64,000 nucleotides of DNA from Nipponacmea schrenckii (lineage: Eukaryota > Mollusca > Gastropoda > Lottiidae). Made by a program: the position numbers and the translations under genes. The stretch spans positions 23,529,398-23,593,397 of the forward strand of contig JAUJPP010000003.1 of the NCBI GenBank assembly GCA_030562195.1, written 5' to 3'. The notes beneath the pieces were generated by a model. That model searched no databases and was not told where the DNA came from. It saw only the letters and a program-made list of their open reading frames with translations. Of the stretch, positions 38,739 through 47,833 are shown one piece after another. Every line of letters begins with the position of its first letter. Within the stretch, counting starts at the first letter, position 1.

Positions 38739-39944
38739 ATGGTGATGGAAGGCAATGTAAGTTGGCAAAGAAAGACGAAAAAGAGCAATACAACACACCC
38801 AAGTCGTAGGAGTGTTAATGCCGCTTTTTGTCAGCTACCCGGCGGACCAATCCCATCAAGGTCCCAAGGTGCGTCATCAGCTGCTCCTCCCACAACAGGA
38901 AACACTTTTACGAGTTCTGGGGCATCACCTGTTCATCCAACAACAGAAAATGCTTCTATCAGGCCTTCAAAATCACAAGACTCCGGGGCCTCAGCTGTTC
39001 ATCCCTCAGGAAACTTTTTTACGAGGTCATCAGAATTACGAGACTCATCAGCTGCTCAAATTAAGAATTCTCAGTCAACAGAGAACTCATTAAAGAAGCT
39101 TCAAAAGACACACGTCTTTTCCGTGACTGATAAAACGGACAAGGAACCACCTTCCGGGGAAAACAAGGATAAGAAAACCCCTAAGAAAATGAGGAAAAGA
39201 ATATTCCAAAAAAAGAGGATTAACTCTAAGGAAACGCCCAAGGTATTTCCAGGCGCTTTAGATGTTGTTTCTTCTGGAAAGGAGAAAGTAAAGGATAAAA
39301 AGAATGGAAAAATACGAGATTTTCAACCAGATACAAAAGTAGATGCTATATCTAAAGATTATCCAATGGTTGAAGAATCCAGTCCATTCCCTAAAAAGCC
39401 AAAGAAGAAAAAGTGGTTCCAAATATTCCGTAAGAAGAAGATTATTCCCAAGGAATCGCCCATGGTGTTTCCGGGCGAAGAAAAGAAACCGGATCTAAAA
39501 GAAAGATCACGACGGGAATTTGATGCCATTCCATTAGCGAATGGTGTTGATGAAGGTGACGCGATTGATGTCGGATGTTTCTCGGTCAAAGGAAAGAAGC
39601 CAAAGCTGACTGCGAGGAACAGTATACGTAGCAGGCTTTATGAAGATGATTCATATTTTGTGGCAGAGATGAACTCAGTTTCAATGAAGATTGACAAAGG
39701 AAGAGTTGGAAATAGGAAATTTCTGGATGTGTTGAAACCAAAAGGCGAATCTGCTGTGGGTAGAAAAGGTGCCGGGTCGATTACTCAGAGGAGATCTGAG
39801 CCAGTCACAAAAAGACCAGAGCCATTAGCTCAAACATACAAGGACACGTCTAAGATGTACTTTTCATCCGATGATGAAAATATATCAGTTGGCGCCCACT
39901 TGAGGGTAAAATCGAAAGCTAAATGGTCTATCAGAAGAGAGTGA
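38739..39944 (+). CDS. Basic, low-complexity orphan protein (hypothetical)
   Basis: A single 402-codon frame in AT-rich DNA, too long to be likely by chance. The first in-frame ATG (38739) has A at -3 and G at +4; the frame is open back to 38658. I do not recognise a family. The N-terminal third is Ser/Pro/Ala/Thr-rich with repeated GAS-x-VHP motifs (residues about 60-110). The middle is Lys/Arg-rich and carries two copies of one module: a basic cluster, then KETPKVFPG (residues 149-172) and KESPMVFPG (219-246). No signal peptide, membrane segment or Cys pattern is present, so it looks intrinsically disordered. An acceptor-like TTTTTTTAG precedes another ATG at 38636 in a different 58-codon frame, and an internal GTAAGT lies near 38757, so the 5' structure is unresolved. 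Confidence 0.5.
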   Translation: MVMEGNVSWQRKTKKSNTTHPSRRSVNAAFCQLPGGPIPSRSQGASSAAPPTTGNTFTSSGASPVHPTTENASIRPSKSQDSGASAVHPSGNFFTRSSELRDSSAAQIKNSQSTENSLKKLQKTHVFSVTDKTDKEPPSGENKDKKTPKKMRKRIFQKKRINSKETPKVFPGALDVVSSGKEKVKDKKNGKIRDFQPDTKVDAISKDYPMVEESSPFPKKPKKKKWFQIFRKKKIIPKESPMVFPGEEKKPDLKERSRREFDAIPLANGVDEGDAIDVGCFSVKGKKPKLTARNSIRSRLYEDDSYFVAEMNSVSMKIDKGRVGNRKFLDVLKPKGESAVGRKGAGSITQRRSEPVTKRPEPLAQTYKDTSKMYFSSDDENISVGAHLRVKSKAKWSIRRE

Positions 39945-40004
39945 AAAGGAACTGTGTGCTAAATTCAACAAAGTCTTTAAATGGCATTTAGCAATTGTGA
40001 ATAT

Positions 40005-40339
40005 GATATATATGCACAGCTTTATGGAACAACAATCACTGGCTAAAGTTTATGCGACGTTTCGGCGTGTTTTCCCCGCCGTCCCCAGGCACAGAATTGA
40101 ATCAGAATTTAATGTTAATTTAAGTATCGTTTTCCTTTTTATCTTACCTTTTAACATTAATGTATTTGCAATAATAAAATATTTTATCTCTTGTGTTATT
40201 TTAATAATAAGTACAATTGTATATATATCATGTCTTGTCATTCTGTGCCTGTGTCACGAGGACGGCGGGGGAAACACGCCGAAACGTCGCATAAACTTTA
40301 ACCAGTGATTGTTGTTCCATAAAGATGTGCATATATATC
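40005..40339. mobile_element. Foldback element with about 95-bp inverted arms
   Basis: Left arm 40005-40097 and right arm 40240-40339 are near-identical inverted repeats. They share GGAACAACAATCACTGG, TTTATGCGACGTTTCGGCG and GGCACAGAAT, with a 10-bp insertion in the right arm. The loop is AT-rich and noncoding. It lies 60 bp after the orphan ORF stop. Short open frames across it are by-products of the palindrome. Confidence 0.85.
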
Positions 40340-40467
40340 AAATTCGACAAACTCATGGATGATTTCAATCGTGATTTTACAACAATTTTGGCCAAACAAC
40401 AGAGAGGCTTTTTTACACAAGGGAATTATAGAGGGTTCAGAAGAGAACAGTTCAGAAATGTCTGTTC

Positions 40468-41143
40468 ACAGCCAAAGTCCATCCCAGTACCACACAGTCA
40501 CATCCCAAGTCCACCCAAGTACCACACAGTCACAGCCCAAGTCCTACACAGTACCATACAGTCACAGCCCAAGTCCTTAGCTGTATCACACAGTCACAGC
40601 CCAAGTCCACCCCAGTACCACACAGTCACAGCCCAAGGCCTACCCAGTACCATACAGTCACAGCCCAAGTTCAACCCAGTTCCATACAGTCACAGCCCAA
40701 GTCAAACCTAGTACCATACAGTCACAGCCCAAGTCCTAAGCTGTATCACACAGTCACAGCCCAAGTCCAACCCAGTACCACACAGTCACAGCCCAAGTCC
40801 ACCTCAGTACCATACAGTCACAGCCTAAGTCCTACCCAGTACCATACAGTCAAAGCCCAAGTCCAACCCAGTACCATACAGTCACAGCCCAAATCCTATC
40901 CAGTACCATACAGTCACAACCCAAGTCCTACTCTTTACCATACTGTCACAGCCCAAGTCCTACTCAGAACCATACAGTCAAAGCCCAAGTCCAAATCAGT
41001 ACCATACAGTCACAGCCCAAATCCTACCAAGACCATACGGTCACAGCCCAAGTCCAACCCAGTACCATACAGTCACAGTCCAAGTTCTACTCAGTACCAT
41101 ACAGTCACAGCCCAATTCCTACATAGTACCATACAGTCACAGC
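40468..41143. repeat. Minisatellite, 32-bp unit
   Basis: About 21 copies of a 32-bp unit containing CATACAGTCACAGCCCAAGT and CCCAGTAC. As 32 is not a multiple of three, the translated frame rotates every unit, which explains the 128-codon open frame starting at 40325. That frame is not considered a gene. Confidence 0.92.
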
Positions 41144-41351
41144 CTAATTTCTTGTTAAATTTAAATTTTTAAATTATGTCTTATTATTACTTATTTATTA
41201 AAAATTTATTTGAATATTACTGGTGGTTTGTTTATGTGTTCATTTCAAGAGATTTAAAGCAAAAGAAGTTATAAAACCAAGACAAGGACCAAAGTTCCCC
41301 TCCACTTCACAGGATCGTGATGATGTGAATACAGGATCGTGATGATGTGCA

Positions 41352-41417
41352 TACAGCATCGTGATGATTCGAGGATGTATTGGCGGATCAACCAGGGCAT
41401 GCAGTCACCACATATAC
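41352..41417 (+). repeat. Left flanking direct repeat of the 36-bp array
   Basis: Contains ATCGTGATGATTCGAGGAT, TGTATTGGCGGAT and GGGCATGCAGTCACCACATA in the same order as the copy at 42463-42552. The 36-bp array lies between the two copies. Confidence 0.75.
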
Positions 41418-41436
41418 TCTACTAATGATTCAAATA

Positions 41437-42430
41437 CTGCAGCCTTTCTCACTTCTAAGTCTGATTGACTAGATATAGCCCTTCTCGCTTTTAAGTCTGT
41501 TTGGCTAGATATAGCCTTTCTCTCTTTTAAGTCTGATTGACTAGATATAGCCTTTCTCGCTTTTAAGTCTGGTTGACTAGATAATATAGCCTTTCTCGCT
41601 TTTAAGTCTGGTTGACTAGATATAGCCCTTCTCGCTTTTAAGTCTGTTTGACTAGATATAGCCTTTCTCTCTTTTAAGTCTGATTGACTAGATATAGCCT
41701 TTATCGCTTTTAAGTCTGGTTGACTAGATATAGCCTTTCTCGCTTTTAAGTCTGGTTGACTAGATATAGCCCTTCTCGCTTTTAAGTCTGATTGACTAGA
41801 TATAGCTCTTCTATCTTTGGAGTCTTGTTGAGTAGATAAAGCCATTCTCGCTTTTAAGTATGGTTGACTAGATACATGTATAGCCTTTCTCGCTTTTATG
41901 TCTGGTTGACTAGATATAGCCTGTCTCGCTTTTAAGTCCTGTTGACTAGATATAGCCCTTCTCGCTTTTAAGTCCTGTTGACTAGATATAGCCCTTCTCG
42001 CTTTTAAGTCTGTTTGACTAGATATAGCCTTTCTCTCTTTTAAGTCTGATTGACTAGATATAGCCTTTATCGCTTTTAAGTCTGGTTGACTAGATCTAGC
42101 CATTCTCGCTTTTAAGTCTGGTTGACTAGATATAGCCCTTCTCGCTTTTAAGTCTGATTGACTAGATATAGCTCTTCTATCTTTGGAGTCTTGTTGAGTA
42201 GATAAAGCCATTCTCGCTTTTAAGTATGGTTGACTAGATACATGTATAGCCTTTCTCGCTTTTATGTCTGGTTGACTAGATATAGCCTGTCTCGCTTTTA
42301 AGTCCTGTTGACTAGATATAGCCCTTCTCGCTTTTAAGTCAGGTTGACTAGATATAGCCCTTCTCGCTTTTAAATCTAGTTGACTAGATATAGCCTTTCT
42401 CGCTTTTAAGTCTGGTTGACTAGATATAAC
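41437..42430 (-). repeat. Minisatellite, 36-bp unit, open on the minus strand throughout
   Basis: About 27 tandem copies of a 36-bp unit (GACTAGATATAGCC plus TCTCGCTTTTAAGTC). The period is a multiple of three, so the minus strand reads without a stop for about 340 codons as a 12-residue repeat, consensus SSQPDLKARKAI, down to a stop at 41405. The first in-frame ATG inside it is at 42211. A larger block of about ten units starting MALSTQQDSKDRRA occurs twice. No upstream exon, signal peptide or family match was seen. Coding status is undecided, and I treat it as a repeat. Confidence 0.85.
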
Positions 42431-42462
42431 TTTTTATTCATGGAAGCAATGTACCTACAAGA

Positions 42463-42552
42463 TCGTGATGATTCGAGGATGTATTGGCGGATGAATGTAT
42501 ACCCGGTGATGATTCAGTAAACATCAACCGGGCATGCAGTCACCACATATAT
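42463..42552 (+). repeat. Right flanking direct repeat of the 36-bp array
   Basis: Direct copy of 41352-41417, with an extra insert of about 25 bp between GGCGGAT and the GGGCATGCAGTCACCACATA block. Confidence 0.75.
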
Positions 42553-42819
42553 TCCTCAAACTGATATTGGGAATTAAAAATTCAACTTTGCTTTGCTCCC
42601 ACACGTACCCACTTGTACCCACTAGTACCCACTAGTTTCCACACGTACCCACTCGTTGATAAAAAGTTACATTCTCGCCAAAAGACATTGTGTAAGGTTG
42701 GGTTTGTAAGACTGGTAGATAGATAAATCCATAACTTTTGTTTTGTAAAACGTAAAATGAGTCCCGGGAATATTTTCCGTAATTGGAGTAAACGTACAAC
42801 TCCTTTGATGCATTTGAAA

Positions 42820-43115
42820 TTGTTGAAACATTGTGTTTATAAAAAATCAGTAGTAGTAAACAATACAAACTCGTTATGAATATGTAACTTGTCAAAACGT
42901 TATGTACAATAAAACTCTCTTATAGTTTACCTACAAACCGATTATGAAAATGTAAAATGTTGAAACGTTTTGTCTAAAAAAAACTCCTACCTACCTAAGT
43001 CCTACCAACTGATTATGACAATGTAAATTGTAGAAACGTTGTGTCTTAAAACTTAAAAGTAATATACCATACAGACTGATGATTGTGTAAATTGTTGAAA
43101 CGTTATGTACTATTT
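42820..43115. repeat. Degenerate tandem repeat, about 65-bp unit
   Basis: Four loosely conserved copies share TTGTTGAAACGTTATGT-like blocks and GATTATGAAAATGTAAA. A short tract of 11-bp repeats (ACCCACTAGT-like) lies just before it at 42598-42655. Confidence 0.55.
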
Positions 43116-43426
43116 GAGGTATTTTGGTCACTGGTCAGTTGTCGAAGCGTTATTATTGTTAGTTTTGACCCTGTCCACACCCAAACCATGGTTCAGTCGG
43201 TTAGAATAGTGACGTTTTGATAACGGTGATCAGTATGAAGTGTTGAATGGTAAAAAATTAGAATGGAGAGTTTTTAATTGACGGGTTTGGTTCTTCCTTT
43301 GGACATTAATTGCAGTAAAATATATCGCTTGATTGATGAGATACTTTGAAACACTCATAAATTGACTCTGAGCTCGAATAAGTCAAGTATCAGCATTTTT
43401 CAAGCCTATTCACCTGTAAAGGGGTG

Positions 43427-43697
43427 GGATTGGCTAGTTAAGATTGGTCAAGGAGTTTGACCAAAGATCATTCCTAAATTGGGAAGAAAACCCCCATTTT
43501 CAAAACTAACTTTCCCGGTGAGGATTGTTTTTCCGTTGTTTATCTAATTATTTGGTGAGTCAAGTCTTGGTGGAATAGCGGGAACTACAGGCATCTAACT
43601 GGATATTTGAACGGTGCAGTTAGAATCGGAACTCATTCTGGTGGAATCAAAGGTGATTTTTTTATTAAATTAAATAGAAGTCAGAATGAAACAGCTT
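43427..43697 (+). promoter_or_regulatory. Duplicated 5' region of the esterase-like gene (copy A) with probable noncoding exon
   Basis: This stretch is repeated at 46180-46485. Both copies share GGCTAGTTAAGATTGGTCAA, AACCCCCATTTTCAAAACT and GGTGAGTCAAGTCTTGGTGG. The conserved GTGAGT (43555-43560) fits a splice donor ending a noncoding exon; the ATG at 44131 lies directly after an acceptor. It is therefore inferred to be promoter plus first exon of the downstream gene. Confidence 0.5.
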
Positions 43698-43719
43698 ATT
43701 ATAAGTTATTATATTTATA

Positions 43720-44105
43720 ATTTGTATCAGCTGTCAATATTACGTGGAATATAAGCTGTTAATATGACGTGGAATATCAGCTGTCAAGATGACGTGGAAT
43801 ATCAGCTCTCAATATGACGTGGACTATCAGCTGTCAATATGACGTGTGTTATCAGCTGTCAGTATGACGTGGGCTAACAGCTGTCAATATGACGTGGACT
43901 ATCAGTTGCCAATATGACGTGTGTTGTAAGCAGTCAATATGACATAGACTATCAGCTGTCAATACGACGTGGACTATCAGCTGTCAATATTACGTTGACT
44001 ATCAGCTGTCAATATGACGTTGACTATTAGCTGTCAATATGACGTGGTCTATCAGCTGTCAATATGACGCGGACTATCAGCTGTTAATATGACGTAGGTA
44101 TTATA
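43720..44105. repeat. Minisatellite, 25-bp unit, in the 5' intron of the esterase-like gene
   Basis: About 15 copies of a 25-bp unit, TATCAGCTGTCAATATGACG plus TGGAC. Each good copy contains CAGCTG (an E-box sequence) and TGACGTGG. The array ends about 25 bp before the acceptor that precedes the start codon. Confidence 0.92.
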
Positions 44106-44130
44106 TGTATTGACTGATTGTATTTTTCAG

Positions 44131-45731
44131 ATGACACGGTTAAGAATCATAGCCTTTCTGTCCATGTGTTTCCCTTTGGTTATGTTTGTATCCAGGTATA
44201 ACAAGACAAACCTGACTTTGGTACCATTTACTAAGATGACGTTCATTGAACCATGTCCCAGTGTATTAACTCACATGACCAATGGACGATGGCACCAAAA
44301 CCCCATGACGCGTTCTCAACAGGTGGATATTAACAGATTTCTTATCGATGCTGCGACTACAAATAAACTTCCGATCACCTACCAACGTGCTGATAAGAAA
44401 TGTGGCAACGTGACCTTCGATCGTAGACAATATTTCCGTGCCATTTGTGACCGAGATGGCGCCACTCCTTGTTGCTATAACAACCAATGTGTGAACAGAT
44501 CAGTTGAACAATGTCGCTGTCCAAACTGTTATGATCTGAGGGACGTCATCACTCCAGAATATGCCGATTGGATACCAACGGATCCGCGGTGTGCGGTGAG
44601 GAAAATTGATTATAAAGATGCATGTGATTTGCTTTCCGGTTACACTTTGACTTTTCTGGGAGATTCCATAATCAGACAAATGTATACCGCCTTTCTCATC
44701 TACATCCGGAATAATTACATAGATGGTGCTATCAAAACTAACAGACGAGGTCAGTAGTATAAGTGGTCCAATTTCGAATATGTGGTCCAATATCAAATAT
44801 GTGGTCCAATACCGAATATGTGGTCCAATATCAAATATGTGGTCTAATATCGAGTATGTGGTCCAATATCGAGTATGTGGTCCAATATCGAATATGTGGT
44901 CCAATATCGAGTATGTGGTCCAATATCGAATATGTGGTCCAATAACGAGTATGTGGTCCAATATCGAATATGTGATCCAATATCGATTATGTGGTCCAAT
45001 ATCGAATATGTAGTCCAATATCGAATAATTATGTGGTCCAATATTTAATATGTGGTCCAATATCGAGTAAGTGGTCCAATATCGAATATACATATGAATA
45101 TATGGTATCGAGTAAAAGCTACTGCCCTTGGGCTTTTTGAGCTCTTGGTTTCACTAGGAGTCACTCTATTTCAGATATCCAGTATCATTGTTTGAGGTAC
45201 AGAATGTTCAGTGAACATGAATGTAGAATCAACCTGGATCGAAATGCCAAGGCTTGCGATGGAAAGCTGCAGTTGAGGTACCAAAGAATAGCTGACAAAA
45301 ACAGGAACCATATACAGGCCATGTTGGATATCATGAAAGACATTCCACGCGGAAAATCGCTGCTTATTTTCGGAAGTGGTGGATTTATATCTGACTTCAA
45401 TCCAAATGGTCACGTTAAGACTTTTCTAAAACCGGTATTAGAATTATATAAATCGCTTAAGAAGCCGTACCGTCTGCTCTGGGTTCAACCCACCTATTTC
45501 AATATCATCAAAAATCCTTTTCGTGTTCAGACCAATGATCACGTTGCGAAGTTTATCCAGGGCGTTACACCCTATTTGAAATCCCAAGGAGTACCCATAA
45601 TAAATCTAAGAGACATGACTAAAGGAATTTTAAGCCACGATGGACTGCACTCGTCTCAAGGAATGAATTTATGGAAAAGTCGTATTCTAATGAATTATAT
45701 ACAAGAGCTGTACTACAAGGGAGAATGGTGA
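44131..45731 (+). CDS. PC-esterase / NXPE-like SGNH-fold protein, type II membrane
   Basis: Two coding exons, 44131-44749 and 45175-45731, join in phase 1 to 391 residues. The ATG follows a TTTTTCAG acceptor, so a noncoding exon lies upstream. Residues 5-20 are a hydrophobic signal anchor. A Cys-rich stretch (CCYNNQC...CRCPNC, 114-133) follows. The SGNH nucleophile motif GDSIIRQ is at 177-183 and the D-x-x-H motif (Asp362, His365) near the C terminus. This two-motif arrangement defines the Pmr5/Cas1p-type acyl-esterase family that includes NXPE proteins. Such proteins act on glycans in the secretory pathway; whether this one is an O-acetyl-transferase or esterase cannot be told. Good N-glycosylation sequons occur. 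The single coding intron is mostly a 19-bp minisatellite. Confidence 0.8.
44758..45105. repeat. Minisatellite, 19-bp unit filling the esterase-like gene's coding intron
   Basis: About 18 copies of GTGGTCCAATATCGAATAT occupy most of the 425-bp intron between the two coding exons. Each unit contains CCAAT. Long open frames on both strands here are products of the repeat. Confidence 0.93.
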
Positions 45732-45866
45732 AGCGTTATATCTATCTAACCGTGGGGTCAATATCCATCTTTCAATAGAGTGTTATATTGAAAGGGGGAG
45801 AACTCCTCTTTTAAAATTACTTCTAGTTCCAGATCACAGTTAGCTTTGTTTTCAACACTTGTTCAT

Positions 45867-45885
45867 AATAAATTCTTTTAATAAA
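45867..45885 (+). terminator. Poly(A) signals of the esterase-like gene
   Basis: Two AATAAA hexamers (45867-45872 and 45880-45885) lie about 140 bp after the stop at 45731. Confidence 0.65.
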
Positions 45886-45994
45886 CCTACAACTTTGTGA
45901 ATCTGTTTTCAATCTGGGTTGCAAAAACCTTAATTAGGTAATCCAGGTCAAATTTGTTTAGAAAATAAAACCTACTAAAAGCATGGCTTTCGAA

Positions 45995-46175
45995 ATTCTA
46001 TAATTGATGTATTGAGCACTATTATAACAGTGGTGTTTCTATATCGCTCTACAATTGATGTATTGAGTACTATATTAACAGTGGTGTTTCTATATCAATC
46101 TACAATTGATGTATTGAGCACTTTTATAACAATGGTATTTCTACATCGATCTACAATTGCTGTATTAAGCACTTA
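45995..46175. repeat. Short tandem repeat, about 61-bp unit
   Basis: Three to four copies of a unit containing CTACAATTGATGTATTGAGC and CAGTGGTGTTTCTATATC lie just after the esterase-like gene. Confidence 0.8.
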
Positions 46176-46179
46176 AGGT

Positions 46180-46485
46180 TGGCTAGTTAAGATTGGTCAA
46201 AAGATTTCTGTTTTGTTTACATTTAGTGACGTCCCAGAAGCCTTTGAGCAACGAAAAGGATGTTAGGGTCATTTCTAAATTGGGAAGTAAACCCCCATTT
46301 TCAAAACTTTTCTGGTGAGGATCGTTTTTTCGTTGTTACCTTTATATTTGGTGAGTCAAGTCTTGGTGGAATAACAGGAACTACAGACAACATCTAAATG
46401 GAAATTTGAATGGTGAATCGGAAATCATACTGGTGATAAAATGATTGATTAAATTTCTTTTTATAGATACGAGAGAATGAAACAG
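46180..46485 (+). repeat. Copy B of the esterase-like gene's 5' region
   Basis: Direct repeat of 43427-43697, with the donor-like GTGAGT conserved at 46351-46356 and an extra insert of about 60 bp. No esterase coding exon follows; a repeat element starts at 46522. It looks like the leftover promoter and first exon of a lost or interrupted neighbouring gene copy. Confidence 0.65.
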
Positions 46486-46521
46486 GTTGATATATCGGTT
46501 ACTATTTTTGCCCCACTTTTT

Positions 46522-47833
46522 TATACACCCACACTTAAGTATAGGCGTATATTGTAATCGCCCTGTCGGTCCGTCGGTCCGTCCGTCCGTCCGTTCACAT
46601 TTACCTCGGGCTCACTCTACAGACTACAATTCCTCAAGGATTCTTTTGATTTTTATTTAGTGGGTCGGTGTCATTATGAAGATGATCCCAATCGATTTTC
46701 GTGATGATCGGATAATTTTTCACCGAAATATCGTGTCTGACTTTGCCCTTTTCACTCCATTACCTATAGGGTGCAACTCATGCTCACTCTACAGGCAACA
46801 ATTCTTTATGGGTTCTTTTGATTTTTAGTTTGTGGGTCAGTGTCATTATGGAGATGATCCCTATTTTTTTCGTGATGATCGATTATTTTTCACCGAAATA
46901 TCGCATCTGACTTAGCGTTTTTCACTCCATTACCCATAGGGCGAAACTCGTGCTCACTCTACAGGCAACGATTCTTTATGGATTTTTTTGAATTTTATTT
47001 TGTGGGTCAGTGTCATTATGAAGATGATCCCTATTGATTTTCGTGATGATCGGATAATTTTTCACCGAAATATCATGTCTGACCTAGCTTATTTTACTCC
47101 ATTACCTATAGGGTGCAACTCGTGCTCAATCTTCACGCAACAATTCTTTATGGATTCTTTTGATTTTTATTTGTTGGTCAGTGTAATTATGAAGATGATC
47201 CCTATTGGTTTTTGTGATGATTGAATAATTTTTCAACGAAATATGGTGACTGACTTAGATATCTTCACTCCATTACCCATAGGGTGCAACTCGTGCTCAC
47301 TCTACAACTACAATTCCCTATGGAATCTTTTGATTGTTTGTATGTGTGTCGATATCATTATGAAGATGTGCAATATTAATTTTAGTGATGATCCGATAAT
47401 TTTTTTCAGAGATATCGCATAAAACTTTGATATCGCATTGATATCGCAGTTGTTTTCGAGTTCACATGTAGTTAGTGCTCACTCTACAGGCTACAATTTT
47501 CATTGATTATTTTCATTTCTAGTTGCCTTGATGGTCCGTCCGATTATTTTTTTCATTACATGTTGTGCAGATCAATATGCAAGACTTCAGTTTAGTCCAC
47601 ACGTAATCTTGGAATAATGATTGTTTGCTAAATCTGTATTTTTGTGAAAATATATGGATGTTACTCCCCTTCACACTGTATATTATGTTTTCTGTAGAGT
47701 GAACACAAGCTAAATGTGATATTGCATCACATTTAGCTAATATCGAGTTTGTTTTACAGTGATATTGCATCACATTTAGCTAACTAACTAGCTGGTGGTG
47801 GGCGTATTCGCTTGCGAGGCTTGCCGCAAGCCT
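46522..47833 (+). mobile_element. Element with about 180-bp core tandem repeats and 3' hairpin (Helentron/pearl-like)
   Basis: It starts TATACACCCACA, followed by a GTCCGTCC microsatellite (46564-46595). About five copies of a unit of about 180 bp follow (46600-47400), each with CTCACTCTACAG, TTCTTTTGATTTTTA, ATTATGAAGATGATCCC and TTTTTCACCGAAATATCG. A doubled GTGATATTGCATCACATTTA palindrome comes next. The end is GTGGGCGTAT followed by a small hairpin (GCTTGCG...CGCAAGC). Its 5' microsatellite, core tandem repeat and 3' hairpin recall non-autonomous Helentron-like elements described in bivalves. This classification is inferred. Confidence 0.65.

Noticed and set aside
40325..40711. 128-codon plus-strand frame with SQPKS/HSHSPS repeats
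   Set aside because: It starts in the foldback arm and runs into a 32-bp minisatellite, whose period rotates the frame. No gene evidence.
42632..42895. 87-codon minus-strand frame with a hydrophobic N terminus
   Set aside because: It starts with TTG, has no ATG at the hydrophobic segment and overlaps degenerate repeats. No family match.
44500..45093. 197-codon minus-strand frame rich in YWTTYSILDHI
   Set aside because: Product of the 19-bp minisatellite in the esterase-like gene's intron, continuing antisense to its exon.
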